This document shows, in pieces, positions 22,934 to 35,800 of a stretch of DNA of 64,000 nucleotides. The stretch comes from Mastigias papua. Lineage: Eukaryota > Cnidaria > Scyphozoa > Rhizostomeae > Mastigiidae. The DNA lies in NCBI GenBank assembly GCA_964019165.1, contig OZ025281.1, forward strand, positions 6,419,799 to 6,483,798, given 5' to 3'. The position numbers and the translations under genes are program-made. The notes beneath the pieces are model-generated. The model was given only the letters and a program-made list of their open reading frames with translations, was not told the DNA's origin and searched no databases. Numbering within the stretch: the stretch's first letter is position 1; every line of letters starts with the position of its first letter.

Positions 22934-23661
22934 AGAATAGACCTACTTGACAGATAGCTATTTCCTATCCAAGTATAGAAAGCAAACTGGCAACATATGG
23001 CTACAGGCCTCAACTATCCCCATTCACAATTAGATGCTTATTAAAGCGCAAATTTCTAGGAGAGAAGTTATAAAGGTTAAAGTATACTGAATATTACGGT
23101 GCTAACTGAGTAAATTGGAAAACAGTAGCAGATCGTTTGCAAACCATTTTAATTCTCATTATCTCACGTGACCTAACACGGAAGTTAAGGTCGTAAAGGC
23201 GGCTTACAACATGCTAAATCATCGCAATCTACACTTTGTAGTAAAGTACATTTCAAATAACAAAGTAATGTTCTCTAACAGTTATTGCTACATACAAGTA
23301 GTGCATGCTAAAGTTACGAACGTCTGGCTTTTTTGCGGTGGCCTTTCAGCATTTTCTTGGCTTGCCATCACGAGAACTCTTCCCTGTATAAGCAATCAGA
23401 TTATTGTATCACATAAGAAACAAGATAAAATGAAAGAGAATATACCTCTTGACATAGCTATATTAGGTACGAGTTGTTGAATCGACAAGCAATGACAATA
23501 CTTATACAATGTTATCTTAGGGTAACGTAACGTCAGGCGGTCACTTTTATTGTTCTGAAAGTCATGAAGACACTCTTGTCACAAGGGGGATCACCCGGTT
23601 GCATTCGTGTCTAGACATCTCAGCTGCGTCTTGTTACAGCGCATCACGAATCATAACCACT
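22934..23661. other. Right end of the Harbinger element, non-coding
   Basis: About 730 bp with the presumed promoter of the Myb/SANT-like gene and the right terminal repeat (inner to outer, ending CATAACCACTC). The plus-strand ORF at 23211-23480 has no recognisable domain. Confidence 0.5.
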
Positions 23662-26600
23662 CTATTTGCCTATAAGTGCGTATGACATACCGCCAACACA
23701 TAATCTAAGCTTGTTTCTACAAGGAATCTTACAGTTTTAAAATCATATGACTATTAGATCCATAGTCATTGCTGTACTTTCAGTGTTTGCACACTTAAGT
23801 AGTTTAGGCATATTACAAGCAATAAAACAGTTTGCATATACTGTTGTATGATTGAAATTGAGTACAATAGCAAGAAAGCCATGCATTAAACAACTTTCAC
23901 ATCTATGATTGCACCGATGTCAGTAGTTTAGCCAACGTTTCCTACTCAAATCAGCTTTGGTTATTACTACTACACTACATATGGGCTTAAAGATCGTTAG
24001 ATATGCTCAAACTGTCAAAAATGTGCAAGAGTGATATTTGCCTATAAGTGCGTATGATATACCGCCAACACATAATCTAAGTTTGTTTCTACAAGGAATC
24101 TTACAGTTTTACCATCATATGACTATTACAACCATAGTCATTGCTGTACTTTCAGTGTTTGCAAACTAACGTAGTTTAGGCCTATTACAAGCAATAAAAC
24201 AGTTTGCATATACTGTTGTATGATTGACATTGAGTACAATAGCAACAAAGCCATGCATTAAACAATTTTTACATCTATGATTGCACCGATGTCAGTAGTT
24301 TAGCCAACGTTTCCTACTCACATCAAATTTGGTTATCACTATTACACTACATATGGGCTTAAAACGCTTTAGATATGCTCAAACTGACAATACTGTGCAA
24401 GAGTGATATTTGCCTATAAGTGTGTATGATATACCGCCAACACATAATCTAAGTTTGTTTCTACAAGGAATCTTACGGTTTTACCATCATATGACTATTA
24501 GATCCATAGCCATTGCTGTACTTTCAGTGTTTGCACTCTCCGTAGTTTAGGCCTATTACAAGCAATAAAACAGTTTGCATATACTGTTGTATGATTGACA
24601 TTGAGTACAATAGCAACATATACATGCGTTAAACAACTTTTACATCTATGATTGCACCGATGTCAGTAGCTTAGCCAACGTTTCCTACTCAAATAAGCAT
24701 TGGTTGTCTCTATTACACTACATATGGGCTTAAAATGCTTAGATATGCTCAAACTCACAAAACCATGCAAGAGTGATAGGTGCCTATAAGTGCGTATGAT
24801 ATACCGCCAACACATAATGTAAGCTTGTTTCTACAAGGAATCTAGCAGTTTTAACATCATATGACTATTCCAACCAAAGTCATTGCTGTACATTCAGTGT
24901 TTGCACACTTACGTAGTTTAGGCCTATTACAAGCAATAACACAGTTTGCATATACTGTTGTATGATTGACATTGAGTACAATAGCAACATATACATGCGT
25001 TAAACAACTTTTACATCTATGATTGCACCGATGTCAGTAGCTTAGCCAACGGTTCCTAATCAAATAAGCATTGGTTGTCTCTATTACACTACATATGGGC
25101 TTAAAATGCTTAGATATGCTCAAACTCACAAAACCATGCAAGAGTGATAGTTGCCTATAAGTGGGTATGATATACCGCCAACACATAATCTAAGATTGTT
25201 TCCACAAGGAATCCAGAAGTTTTAACATCATATGACTATTCCAACCAAAGTTATTGCTGTACTTTCAGTGATTGCACACTTACGTAGTTTTGGCCTATTA
25301 CAAGCAATAACACATTTTGCATATGCTGTTGTATGATTGAAATTTAGTACAATAGCAACAAAGCCATGCATTAAACAACTTTTACATCTATGATTGCACC
25401 GATGTCAGTAGTTTAGCCAACGTTTCCTACTCACATCAAATTTGGTTATCACTATTACCCTACATATGGGCTTAAAGTGCTTTATATATGCTCAAACTGA
25501 CAATACTGTGCAAGAGTAATATTTGCCTATTAGTGTGTATGATATACCGCGAAAAAAAATAATCTAAGCTTGTTTCTACAAAGAATCTAGCAGTTTTAAC
25601 ATCATATGACTATTAGATCCATAGTCATTGCTGTACTTTCAGTGTTTGCACACTTACGTAGTTTAGGCCTATTACAAGCAATGAAACAGTTTCCATATAT
25701 TGTTGTGTGATTAAAATTCAGTACAATAGGAACAACGCCATGCATTAAACAACTTTTACATCTATGATTGCACTGATGTCAGTAGTGTAGCCAACGTTTC
25801 CTACTCACATCAGCTTTGGTTATCACTATTACACTACATATGGGCTTAAAGTTCTTTAGATATGCTCAAACTGACAATACTGTGCAAGAGTGATATTTGC
25901 CTATACGTGCGCATGATATACCGCCAACACATAATCTAAGCTTGTTTCTACAAGGCATCTACCAGTTTTAACATCATATGACTATTAGAGCCATAGTCAT
26001 TGCTGTACTTTCAGTGTTTGCACACTTACGTAGTTTAGGCCTATTGCAAGCAATAAATTAGTTTCCATATACTGTTGTATGATTGAAATTCAGTACAATA
26101 TCAACAAAGCCATGCATTAAACAATTTTTACATCTATGATTGCACCGATGTCAGTAGTTTAGCCATCGTGTCCTACTCAAATTAGCGTTAGTTATCACGT
26201 TTACACTACATATGGGCTTAAAGTGCTTTAGATATGCTCAAACTGACAATACCATGCAACATTGATATTTCACTCTAAGTTCTTGTGATATACCTCAAAA
26301 GCATAATCTAAGCTTGTTTCTGCAAGGAATCTAGCAGTTTTAACATCATATGACTATTTAATCCATGGTTATTGCTGTACTTTCAGTGTTTGCACACTTA
26401 TGTACTTTAGGCCTATTACAAGCAATTAAACAGTTTGCATATACTGTTGTATGATTGAAATTGAGTACAATAGCAACAAAGCCATGCAGTAAACAATTTT
26501 TACATCTATGATTGCACCGATGTCAGTAGTTTAGCCATCGTTTCCTACTCAAATTAGCGTTAGTTATCACTATTACCCTACATATCGGCTTAAAGTGCTT

Positions 26601-26866
26601 TAGATATGCTCAAACTGACAATACTGTGCAAGAGTGATAGTTGCCTATAAGTGCTTATGATATACCGCCAACACATAATCTAAGCTTGTTTCTACAAGGA
26701 ATCTAGCAGTTTTAACATCATATGACTATTACAACCATAGTCATTGCTGTACTTTCAGTGTTTGCACACTTACGTAGTTTAGGCCTATTACAAGCAATAA
26801 CACAGTTTGCATATACTGTTGTATGATTCACATTGTGTACAATAGCAACAAAGCCATGCATTAAAC
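23662..26866. repeat. 372-bp satellite, block 4 (about 8.6 monomers)
   Basis: Resumes at TATTTGCCTATAAGTGCG in phase with block 3. Variants such as GCAACATATACATGCG and CTGTGCAAGAGTGATATT recur here and mark a sub-family that is rare in blocks 1 and 2. Stops at GCATTAAAC. Confidence 0.96.
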
Positions 26867-29114
26867 TTCTTCTCTATATACTAAGATCCCTAAAATGCAA
26901 ATGAGCTCGCCTATTGTTTACATCAAAAGGACCGTCACCCACTGGTTAATACGAACTCCTCCTAGGATCTTGGTTGGATTGCCCCCTAACTTGGCCATTG
27001 GTTCCCGCCGGGTCTGAATGCCACTATTACGTTTTGCTTTATTTTTAATATTTTTCTTCACTGAGATATTCCACTTTCTATCTGGAAATTTTTCAGCTTT
27101 GTGTGTCGTCTTTTGTTCTTCATTGTTGTCGTCCGCAACGATAACCTGCTCTCATTGCAACGTGAGATCGCACTTGTAGAGGATGTTGTTGGATTTCGTG
27201 GAAAATTTCGTTCTCTCTGTGGCAGTTGAGTGGCTGTTTTCATTCCAAAGGTTTGTTGTTGCTTGCCTGTAGCTACTTCGCTGATTATCAGTGTTTTTCT
27301 TCCCTTTTAAGCTATATATTTCCATGTTTTCAGCGAGGTTGTGATACTTTTGCTCGAGGGTGATATCACCATGAAAGATCTTCCGAGCAGTTCGATTCTC
27401 TCTGCTACATCATAGTGCTTTTGCCGTATGTTGTGACAAAGCCATGTAGAAGATATTTCATGTTGTATTTTGTGGTATATCGCTGTGTATTTCGCTTACT
27501 TTTTACGCTTTGTTGCCTGACATGGAATAACATTCGGGAAGATTTCAGTTTTGGTTGTTTTTGCTTGAGGTGAAGGTCCAGTTTTATTTTTGGGAGAATA
27601 CAGTAAGCCGTAATAAAATATCTACCAGTAGAGTACTGAAATTGTTTTATCTTATGTCTTTAGTCTTTTACGTGCTTTTTTGTATGACGTTGTTCGTTGT
27701 GTTCTCTGCTATAATTCTGAGGGGTTTGTAGGCCCCATTATAGTTTAAGCAATTAAGGGACTGTTCTTCGTCTTTCATGTCAAGTGTGATTACTCGGAAA
27801 CTACGTGATGCATTCGTTTATAAGATGCCCGAATATTTTGTACTTTACTTGCTAAGTTTCTTGGGTTTTAGCCATATAGCATTTTGGTATCCCTCAATCT
27901 TTATTCTGCTGTAGTTTGTACGGAGATATGCGAGGGGATTCCCAAGTTCATCTGACGATTGCAGATACATCAGATCCTTTGTTTCCGAACAACTACATTA
28001 GAGAATTGTGACTGCAGAGAGTTCTGGAAGTTGTGTGGCAGAACCTACGGGAATAATTAATAATTGCTAGGATTTTTAGCGTGCTATTCACTTCTTGCTT
28101 ACACTTGTCAGTTGGAGGAAAGGATGTCGCTATGCTAGGCCACTCGGACATTGTTTACAATTGAGATGTTATTTGTAACCTATACATGACTCTGTATCTT
28201 TGCAACACAGTTATTGTAGGCTAAAGCTAGGACGTCATCAAATTTATTCTGTGGATTATTGAAGCTTGATACATCTCTTTCCACGTCTGTCCCTTGCATT
28301 ATTTTGAGGAAACTATCGCGTGCACTCTCTTGAAAACCGTGAGGGGCGTGTCTCATATTACTCTCAGTCCCCGTAGCTGATGCCATCCTTATTCCCAGTA
28401 CAGTATCCAGCTAAATTCCAGTACTCTTTATTTATAACACTTTCATAGTTCTTTTCACTATGAAATGCGTCTTTGCTTAAAAACAGTTGCACTCCTTTCT
28501 AAGATCATTTGTTATAAATGCCATTAATGATTCCATAGATCATTCTGTACATGATCATATAGTTTTAAGGGAGTACTTACTACTAGATAGCATGATCATT
28601 CCTATTGTGTAGACTTGATTCTGGAGCCCTGTACAGCCATCATCTCCCATCCCATGTACTGTTATTGCTTGAAACCCCCAGTTGATGGTTTATATTGTAT
28701 AGCATGTTACCTATACATAGCAGTATTCTTTTATTTTTTTTGAAGTAAGACTATGGAGTCCTCTGAGGTAGCAGAATTCTATACAACCTAATTTAATGGC
28801 TAAATAAAGTTAATATACCAGTTAACATAGTGTTACTGGATGCTACCATATTAGAGGTTTATCACTCGGACTTAATTGTGTGCCTCTTTGGAGACGATTT
28901 GTGATCACCCACTATATCATAGTCATAGTCATACCTGTCAATTGACGGACTATATTGTATATGTTATACACTGTTACAATTATACCACTAGATTTTACAA
29001 CACTCTCTACGTTAGAATTGAGACATGCAGGAGACAAAGCGTGATGTTGTTCACTGATGTCTCATTGTAAAGACCAGTTTGAACAACTTTGTGCTTATTT
29101 CATATATAGGAGAC
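26867..29114. other. Insertion of unknown type in the satellite
   Basis: About 2.25 kb of unique-looking AT-rich DNA between satellite blocks 4 and 5; together with the palindrome that follows it replaces only about 4 bp of one monomer. The left edge reads TTCTTCTCTATATACTAAG, which recalls Helitron 5' ends (TC...ACTAA), but no CTRR-type 3' end is found at the right side. No ORF over 75 aa has a domain I recognise; the 68-aa frame at 28180-28386 (minus) is unassigned. I cannot name the element. Confidence 0.45.
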
Positions 29115-29705
29115 TAGCATAGTACAGATAGCCTGCTACACGCGGGCTCCCCTTATCCCAGTTAAAAAGTTGCAGATTAGCCTTGGAAAGACTAACGCTG
29201 TGTCCCCATAAAAATGCATGGTCTACAATTTCGACGAGCAAGCATGAAAAAAGCTCGCATAGGATCACAAGAAGGTGACATCTTGGGCCTCTGTTATGGA
29301 GCACGTGACCTTCAGCCTTGCATTGTGCAAATCAAAGAAAATTGCAAGAAAAAATTGTGCAAGAAATCCTCTCATACCTGCGCTAGGCTACGGGGCTTCT
29401 TGACTTTCAACTTTTCCTGTACAGCCCCGTAGCCTAGCGCAGGTATCAGAGAATTTCTTGCACAATTTTTTCTTGCAATTTTCTTTGATGTGCACAATGC
29501 AAGGCTGAAGGTCACGTGCTACATAACAGAGGCCCATGATGTCACCTTCTTGTGATCCTATGCGAGCCTTTGTCATACTTGCTCATCGAAAATGTAGACC
29601 ATGCATTTTTATGGGGACGCAGCGTTAGTCTTTCCAAGGCTAATCTGCAACTTTTTAAATGAGATAAGGGGAGCCCGCGTGTAGCAGGCTATCTGCACTA
29701 TGCTA
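29115..29705. repeat. 591-bp near-perfect palindrome (foldback element)
   Basis: Arms 29115-29397 and 29423-29705 (283 bp each) around a 25-nt spacer. Outer ends TAGCATAGT...ACTATGCTA; inner ends GGCTACGGGGCT / AGCCCCGTAGCC. Mismatches are few. No clear target duplication at the outer ends. The right arm abuts the satellite directly. The arms read in six frames only as mirror ORFs (29214-29432 and 29388-29576), so I see no gene. A foldback or MITE-like transposon is the likely origin. Confidence 0.9.
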
Positions 29706-30458
29706 TTTACATCTATGATTGTACCGATGTAAGTAGTTTAGTCAACGTGTCCTACTCAAATTAGCGTTAGTTATCACTATTACACTACAAATGCGATTAA
29801 ATTGCTTTAGATATGCTCAAACTGACAATACTATGCAAGAGTAATATTTGCCTATAAATGCGTATGATATACCGCCAACACATAATCTAAGCTTGTTTCT
29901 ACAAGGAATCTGGCAGTTTTAACATCATATGACTATTAGATCCATAGTCATTGCTCTACTTTCAGTGTTTGCACACTTACGTAGTTTAGGGCTATTACAA
30001 GCAATAAAACATTTTGCATATACTTTTGTATGATTGAAATTGAGTAAAAGAGCAACAAAGCCATGAATTAAACAACTTTTACATCTATGATTGCACCGAT
30101 GTCAGTAGTTTAGCCAACGTGTCCTGCTCAAATCAGCTTTGGTTATCAAGTTTACACTACATTTAGGCTTAAAGTGCTTTAGATATGCTCAAACTGACAA
30201 TACTGTGCAAGAGTAATATTTGCCTATAAGTGCGTATTATATACCGCCAAAACATTATCTAAGCTTGTCTCTACAAGGAATCTAGCAGTTTTATCAACAT
30301 ATTACTATTAGATCCATAGTCATTGCTGTACTTTCAGTATTTGCACACTTACCTAGTGTAGGCCTATTACAAGCAATAAAACATTTTGCATATATTGTTG
30401 TATGATTGAAATTGAGTACAATAGTAACAAAGCGATGCATTAAACTGGTTTTACATCT
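29706..30458. repeat. 372-bp satellite, block 5 (about 2 monomers, array end)
   Basis: Resumes at TTTACATCTATGATTG in phase and ends at about 30458, where the last monomer (GCATTAAACTGGTTTTACATC) joins a LINE. More diverged than the inner blocks. Confidence 0.95.
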
Positions 30459-32476
30459 GTTCTTCGCTCTTCCCATAAAGTTTGAGGTCGTCCATATATA
30501 GCAAGTGGTTTAAGCTAAAGTCCTTCCTCCCACACGTACCCTGCCTTTACTTTTCGTAAAACTAATGAAATTGGTATCATGCACACCACAAAGAGCAATG
30601 GTGATAAGCTGTCGCCTTGAAAAATTCCTCTATTGACTTTCACGTCTCCAAGCTCGTTCCTATTTGAAGTAAGCGATAGTTTCCACTGCTTCATACTTTT
30701 GTCCAATAACTCTCTGACATTTCAGCAATTCCCATCAATTCCAAGCATTCTTTTATCCTGCTATGTGGGACAAGATCATAGGCTTTCTTATAATCTATCC
30801 ACGCCATAGCAAGATTTGTGTTCCTTTTCCGACAGTCCTTCAAAACAGTTTAACAATTAATAGTTGATCTTTCGTCCCTCTACTATTGCGCTTACAGCCT
30901 TTCTGTTCATTCGGTAAAAGATTCTCCTTTTCCAGATAAGTATACATGTCCTTAGCAATAACACCTGTTAATAGTTTCTACATAAGTGGGAGGCAAGTAA
31001 TTGGCCGGTAGTTCTCAACTGCATTTCCTTTTGAAACATCCTTTTGACACAAAATTGTATGACCGTAAGTCATCCAGGCTGGTAACTCGTTCTCTCCTAT
31101 TAAAATCTTATTCAGTTGCTCAGCAATTCTCTCATGAAGGTTGGTCATACTTTTAATCCAGAATCCCTGGACTTTATCTCTTCCTGGGGCTTTCCAATTT
31201 GGCATTTTCCGACATTGTTTTTGATTCTATCAACAGAGATAACCAATCCTTCTTGGGCATGGTGTTCGTTACTCATTTCCTCCTTCAGCTGTTTTAACCA
31301 ATTCACTGTTTTACTATGCTTTTTCTCAATGCTCCAAATCTCACCCCAAAACTTTCTACTTTCTTCAGCATTTGGTACATCTGTTGATCTGAGTGCACTA
31401 CCATTAAACTCCGTATATATCTTTTTCTGATCCACATTAAAGATTCTATTTTGTCTGAATTGTGTTATTCGCTGTTCATATCTCTTTTCTTTTACACTCT
31501 TTGCTAACATCCTTTGTTTAAGTTCTTCAATCACTGTATTTATTCCTTTCCTTCTCACTCTATACTTTTCCTCTAGATGTTTCAGTTTCCACTGTTTCTT
31601 ATTTCCTAGCTCCCCTTTCGATTCCCTGTGCAGTAACTTTATGTCATGCTTCAAGCTCTTAATATCATGTTCTATTCTCCGTTTCAACCATGGCTCTTTT
31701 TTTCGGTTGATTTCAAATCTCTTTAACCCCATTTGATCAGCAACCCACACACTTGCAGCATTAAGCAGTTTGTTTGTTTCAGTGATGTTCTTCGTTTTCA
31801 CAAAATTCACGACTGAGTTAACTCTCCCAGTTTGAGCTCTTAGGGATCGCTTATTAAGCTTTTTAAATATAATTCCATCGCTTGTTCTACCTTCCAATAT
31901 GATTTGTTTCAGCTTTGCTACAATGTTTCTATTCTCCTGACTCATATCATCATAATGTTCACCTACATCTACTACATCAATTGGCTCATTCATCATTCCA
32001 TTACCTTCGCCCCCTATTTCATCCAGTCTAAGATCCGCATTGACTCCACCCATAATACCATCATCCGTTACATTAACTTCAGCCACAATACCATCAACCA
32101 CCAGCTGGGCTTCATTTTCTATTTTCCTCCGAATCATTTCTAGTTCCAATTCTGACAACCATCCATTCTTTCTAATAGCACTTGCTTGGTCACACAAACG
32201 TTGCTCAGTTGTTTCAAACATACCTCTGTCTTTCCATTCCCGAAACATCCTTTGTCTATATCCCCTGATAGGCTTTCCTTCTTCATTGAATGGCCTACTT
32301 CTATAAAAACATTCTATTACTACCTTATTTACTTCCTTATCCCATTTCATTCTAGCAGTCGCAGGATGACGACCGGGTCCCCGCTGCTGTGCCGGGGATC
32401 ACCTGCCGGACGAAGAACCTTCACACTCAGTTCCAGTTCTATTCACGCCGTTATGTTCAAAAATTTGATTAGACAT
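30459..32476 (-). pseudogene. R4/Dong-like LINE ORF, family A (element 1, broken)
   Basis: Start at 32476 (MSNQIFEHNG), matching the N-terminus of element 3. A TGA at 32399-32401 interrupts it, then the frame is open from 32350 (MKWDKEVNKVVIECFY, Myb-like) to about 31145, where a frameshift joins it to [17 protein letters not shown] (31205-30978). A stop follows in the CLPLM*K motif, then more frameshifts through GIFQGDSLSPLLF (30515-30706) to YMDDLKLYGKSEE at the broken edge. So RT motifs up to the catalytic YMDD can be traced but not in one frame. A clear pseudogene. Confidence 0.87.
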
Positions 32477-32534
32477 TTATCAGTCATATGAGGTTTAGTG
32501 ACTTTAAGGTTACACAACCACCGGTATTTTTATC

Positions 32535-32547
32535 GTGACACCATCAC
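32535..32547 (-). promoter_or_regulatory. Leader hairpin, element 1
   Basis: Minus strand GTGA-TGGTG-TCAC, 59 bp before the start codon. Same loop as in elements 2-4, with stem GTGA/TCAC. Confidence 0.5.
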
Positions 32548-32764
32548 TAGGAGGGTTGCCGACCAAGGCTAAAGACTCCCTCCTACCCATGAGACAGACT
32601 AGCCCCTGCCGGACACCAACCCGGTACTTCATGGTCGCGGGGAGAGCTAACAGGTACTACAACTTGCTCAAGGGTGACCTGGAGGTAGTTGTAGCTAAGG
32701 GTAACCTCATTATCCCACGTCGAAACTCTACAACCGGATGTAGTTTAATGTCATACCCAGGACA

Positions 32765-32782
32765 ATTATTATTATTATTATT
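32765..32782. repeat. (TAA)n tract between elements 1 and 2
   Basis: Six ATT units on the plus strand; on the sense strand it is the tail of element 2 and abuts the leader of element 1. Confidence 0.95.
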
Positions 32783-32864
32783 GTATAAGTTGTTAGCTTT
32801 TGTGTTGTTTGTGTAAAGGCCAAGACCAAACTATGGTCCTTAGGCTTCAAAGTGTAGTCATTTC

Positions 32865-35800
32865 TCAGGCTATTGATAGAGCTCTCCTCAGGATATGTGA
32901 TGTTCCTAGCAGCACAATTTTCTGGATTTCTTCAATGCTAATTTGTCCAGGGATCTTTGATACATGCTCTTTCATTCTTTTTCTAACAAGGCCCAGTTCT
33001 CCGACAATGACAGGAACAATAGTAGGTTTCATTCTCCACATTTTAGCAACCTCTATCTCAAGGTCTTTATATTTCGATAACTTTTCTGTTTCTTTATATC
33101 CAACATTGCGCTCATATGGTACAGACATGTCAATGAAGAAACATTTGTTTTCCGACTTATCTCTAATCACTATATCAGGCCTATTTGCAGTAATTTCCTT
33201 GTCAGTGTGGATTGGCATATCCCATAGGACGACAACATCTTTCCCTTCAACCACCGTGTTAGTCTTATGTTCATACCACTTAGAGGTCACTGCAATATTA
33301 TAATGTTTGAATATTTTCCAGTGCATGTAGACCAAAGCTTTGTCATGTCTTTCAAGATACTCCTTTTTTGCTAAAGCTGAACATCCTGATGTGATGTGCT
33401 CTATGGTTTCATCATATTCATGACATAATCTGCATTTTGGGTTTGTCCCGTTTTTGATTATCTTACTGCGATAATTATTTGTGGCAAGGCTCTGATCCTG
33501 TGCTGCGATAATGAACCCTTCTGTTTCTCCTTTCAAGCTAGCACTTCTCAACCATTTATGGGTGTTCTCCTTATCTACATCTGCCTTCTTAACTCTGTCC
33601 GGATATTGCCCGTGCATTGGCTTCTTCTCCCACGTTTCCTTTGTCATTTCCATTATTCTTTTCTTGGCGTACTCTTTTGCTTGTTTGGCACTTTTTACAA
33701 CTGAAATGTTTCCCTCTGTTTCAACATCTTCCATTTGAATCTCTCTTTTGAACCTTCGAGCTTCCTTCTCTATTGAATACAATGTTTTATGAATCTCATG
33801 CTGGTAAACTTGTTTCAATAACTTCTCATTTGTCTCACTTAGATATTTTTCAAGGCCAATGGTCGATATCTTGTATGTACACTCTATCTCAGTTAAACCA
33901 CGCCCTCCTTCTTTTCTACTGATGTATATTCTGTCAACATCTGCTTTGGGATGGTGTATCTTGTACATAGTTAGAAGCTTTCTTGTTTTCCTATCAAGTT
34001 TCTGTATTTCTTGTAATCGCCAATTGATGATGTGAAAACTGTAAGTGAGGACTGGTACCGCTAGCGTGTTTATTGCAGTTATTTTGTTACCAGCATTCAA
34101 CTCACTTCTTAGGGCCAGTTTAACTCTCCGGTAATACTCTTTTCGGACTTTCTCCTTCATTTTAGAATGTTGAATTCCGTCTCCTTCGTTTATTCCTAGG
34201 TATTTGTATGTGCCTTCTTGGTCTATATCTTGGATGCTAGTAGCTTTGTCTAATTCAATGGATGATGTTTTCATCAGCTTTCCTCGCTTAAATGTTGCCT
34301 TAGCGCATTTATCTAAGCCAAATTGCATATTTATATCATCACTAAACATTTTCACAGTTTGGAGCAACCCTTCAAGCTGCTCATCATTCTTTGCATAAAG
34401 CTTTAAATCATCCATGTAGAATAAGTGATTCACTCTTTCATTATATACATTATAACCCATCCTGTGTTGTTTAGCAGATTAGAGAGTGGTGCAAGAGCCA
34501 AGCAAAATATCAAAGGGGATAGTGAATCGCCTTGGAATATCCCGTTCTTAATTCTAATAGGGTTTGTCATTATATTTCCCATGGAGTAATTCAAAATCAT
34601 TGTTGTTTTCCATGTGCCCATGATGTGTCTCATAAAATTAATTAACACTGGTGAAAGTTTGTACATTTCCATAGTCTTTAAGATCCACGAATGGGGGACA
34701 CTATCAAACGCTTTTTTGTAGTCTATCCAAGCAGTGCTTAGATTTCTTTTTCCTTTTCTACAATGTTCCAAAATCATTTTGTTAATAAGTAACTGATCTT
34801 TGCAGCCATAAGATCCCTTCTTGCACCCTTTCTGCTCAATTGGGAATGCTTGATTTTCATTTAGGAAGTCGTAAGCTCTATCTGCAATAATTGCTGTTAT
34901 GATTTTTTACATTGTTGGTAAGCATGTGATTGGCCTGTAATTCTTTGGTTCAATAGTTTCCTCTGACTTGGGAAGTAAGTAGGTTATGCCGTTTGTTAGC
35001 CATGAAGGGCTTTCTTCTGGGTTCTTTACAATATTTGAGAAGCAGCAAGCAATATCTTCATGTAAGGATGTTAAATTTTTTAACCAGAAGTTTGGTATTT
35101 TATCTTGGCCTGGGGATTTCCAGTTATGTGTTTTCTTTATAGCTGATATTACCTCCTGTTTCTCTATGGTTGGCCATGTTTGCTATTGGAATTTTTGACC
35201 TAGTTCTTCTTGTTTCCTTACCCACTCAGCTTCTTCATTATGGTGCTTTTCATCCTCCCAGATTAGCTTCCAAAACTGTTCTGTTACTTCTGCTGTTGGA
35301 GGTTTATTAACCTCAATCTTTTTCTTTCCAAGCTCTCTGTAGAATCTCTTAGTGTCAGTTGCAAATGTTCTATTCTGTCTGAACTGTTTCACTCTTTTCT
35401 CAAATCTTCTTATTCTTTGAGCTTTTGCATTTATTAGTTGCCTGACTTCTTCTTTTGCAGTGATGATGTTATCATCATTTTCTCCTGATTTTTCTACTTT
35501 TTCTTTTGCCCATGCCATTATTTCTGGTTAGCTCTGTAAGCATTGATAGATCAATCCTCAACTCCTTAATATCTTTTTCAAGTTTTGCTTTCCACAACGG
35601 TTGTTTCCGTTTTCTCTGTTGTCTGTGTATGACCTTTTTACCAATCATCTCAGTTGTAACACATGCTGACGCAAAAATCAGTTCGTTTACTTCATTAATA
35701 CCCAAACTTTTCCCACAAGAATCTTTTATCAGTAGCACTGCTTTATTTGAAAGTTTAATAAATCCTTTTGCTTTTCTGTTTAAATATATCTTAGGTAGTG

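Larger units (their letters stand above)
20391..23661. mobile_element. Two-gene PIF/Harbinger DNA transposon
   Basis: About 3.27 kb with imperfect inverted ends: left AGTGTTTATGATTTGTGACG and, reading inward on the minus strand from the right, AGTGGTTATGATTCGTGATG, with further similarity inside (AAGACGC near both ends). It carries a transposase on the plus strand and a Myb/SANT-like protein on the minus strand, the standard Harbinger pair. The satellite reads AGTGATATTTGCC at this point and is restored if TAT was duplicated, but a few extra bases at the left end make the exact ends and duplication uncertain. Confidence 0.88.
30459..32767 (-). mobile_element. R4/Dong-like LINE element 1 (family A, 3' half missing)
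   Basis: Minus-strand retrotransposon with its 5' leader intact at 32767 and its coding part cut off right after the RT active site at 30459. The zinc knuckle, endonuclease and 3' end are missing. LINEs usually lose their 5' end on insertion, so this loss is better explained by a later deletion or exchange with the satellite. Its protein resembles that of element 3 throughout. Confidence 0.85.

Noticed and set aside
20391..23661. The MITE at 18683 as a deleted copy of this Harbinger
   Set aside because: Terminal repeats differ (GGGGCCATTC against AGTGTTTATG), so they belong to different families.
29214..29576. Two 60-70 aa ORFs in the palindrome
   Set aside because: The same sequence read from the two arms; mirror images and not separate genes.
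26867..29705. Helitron spanning the whole insertion
   Set aside because: Only the left edge fits; there is no CTRR end with a preceding hairpin at the right, no A/T target context, and no Rep or helicase gene.
2041..30458. CRISPR-like array
   Set aside because: The repeat period is 372 bp with no spacer structure, and the DNA is eukaryotic; it is a satellite.
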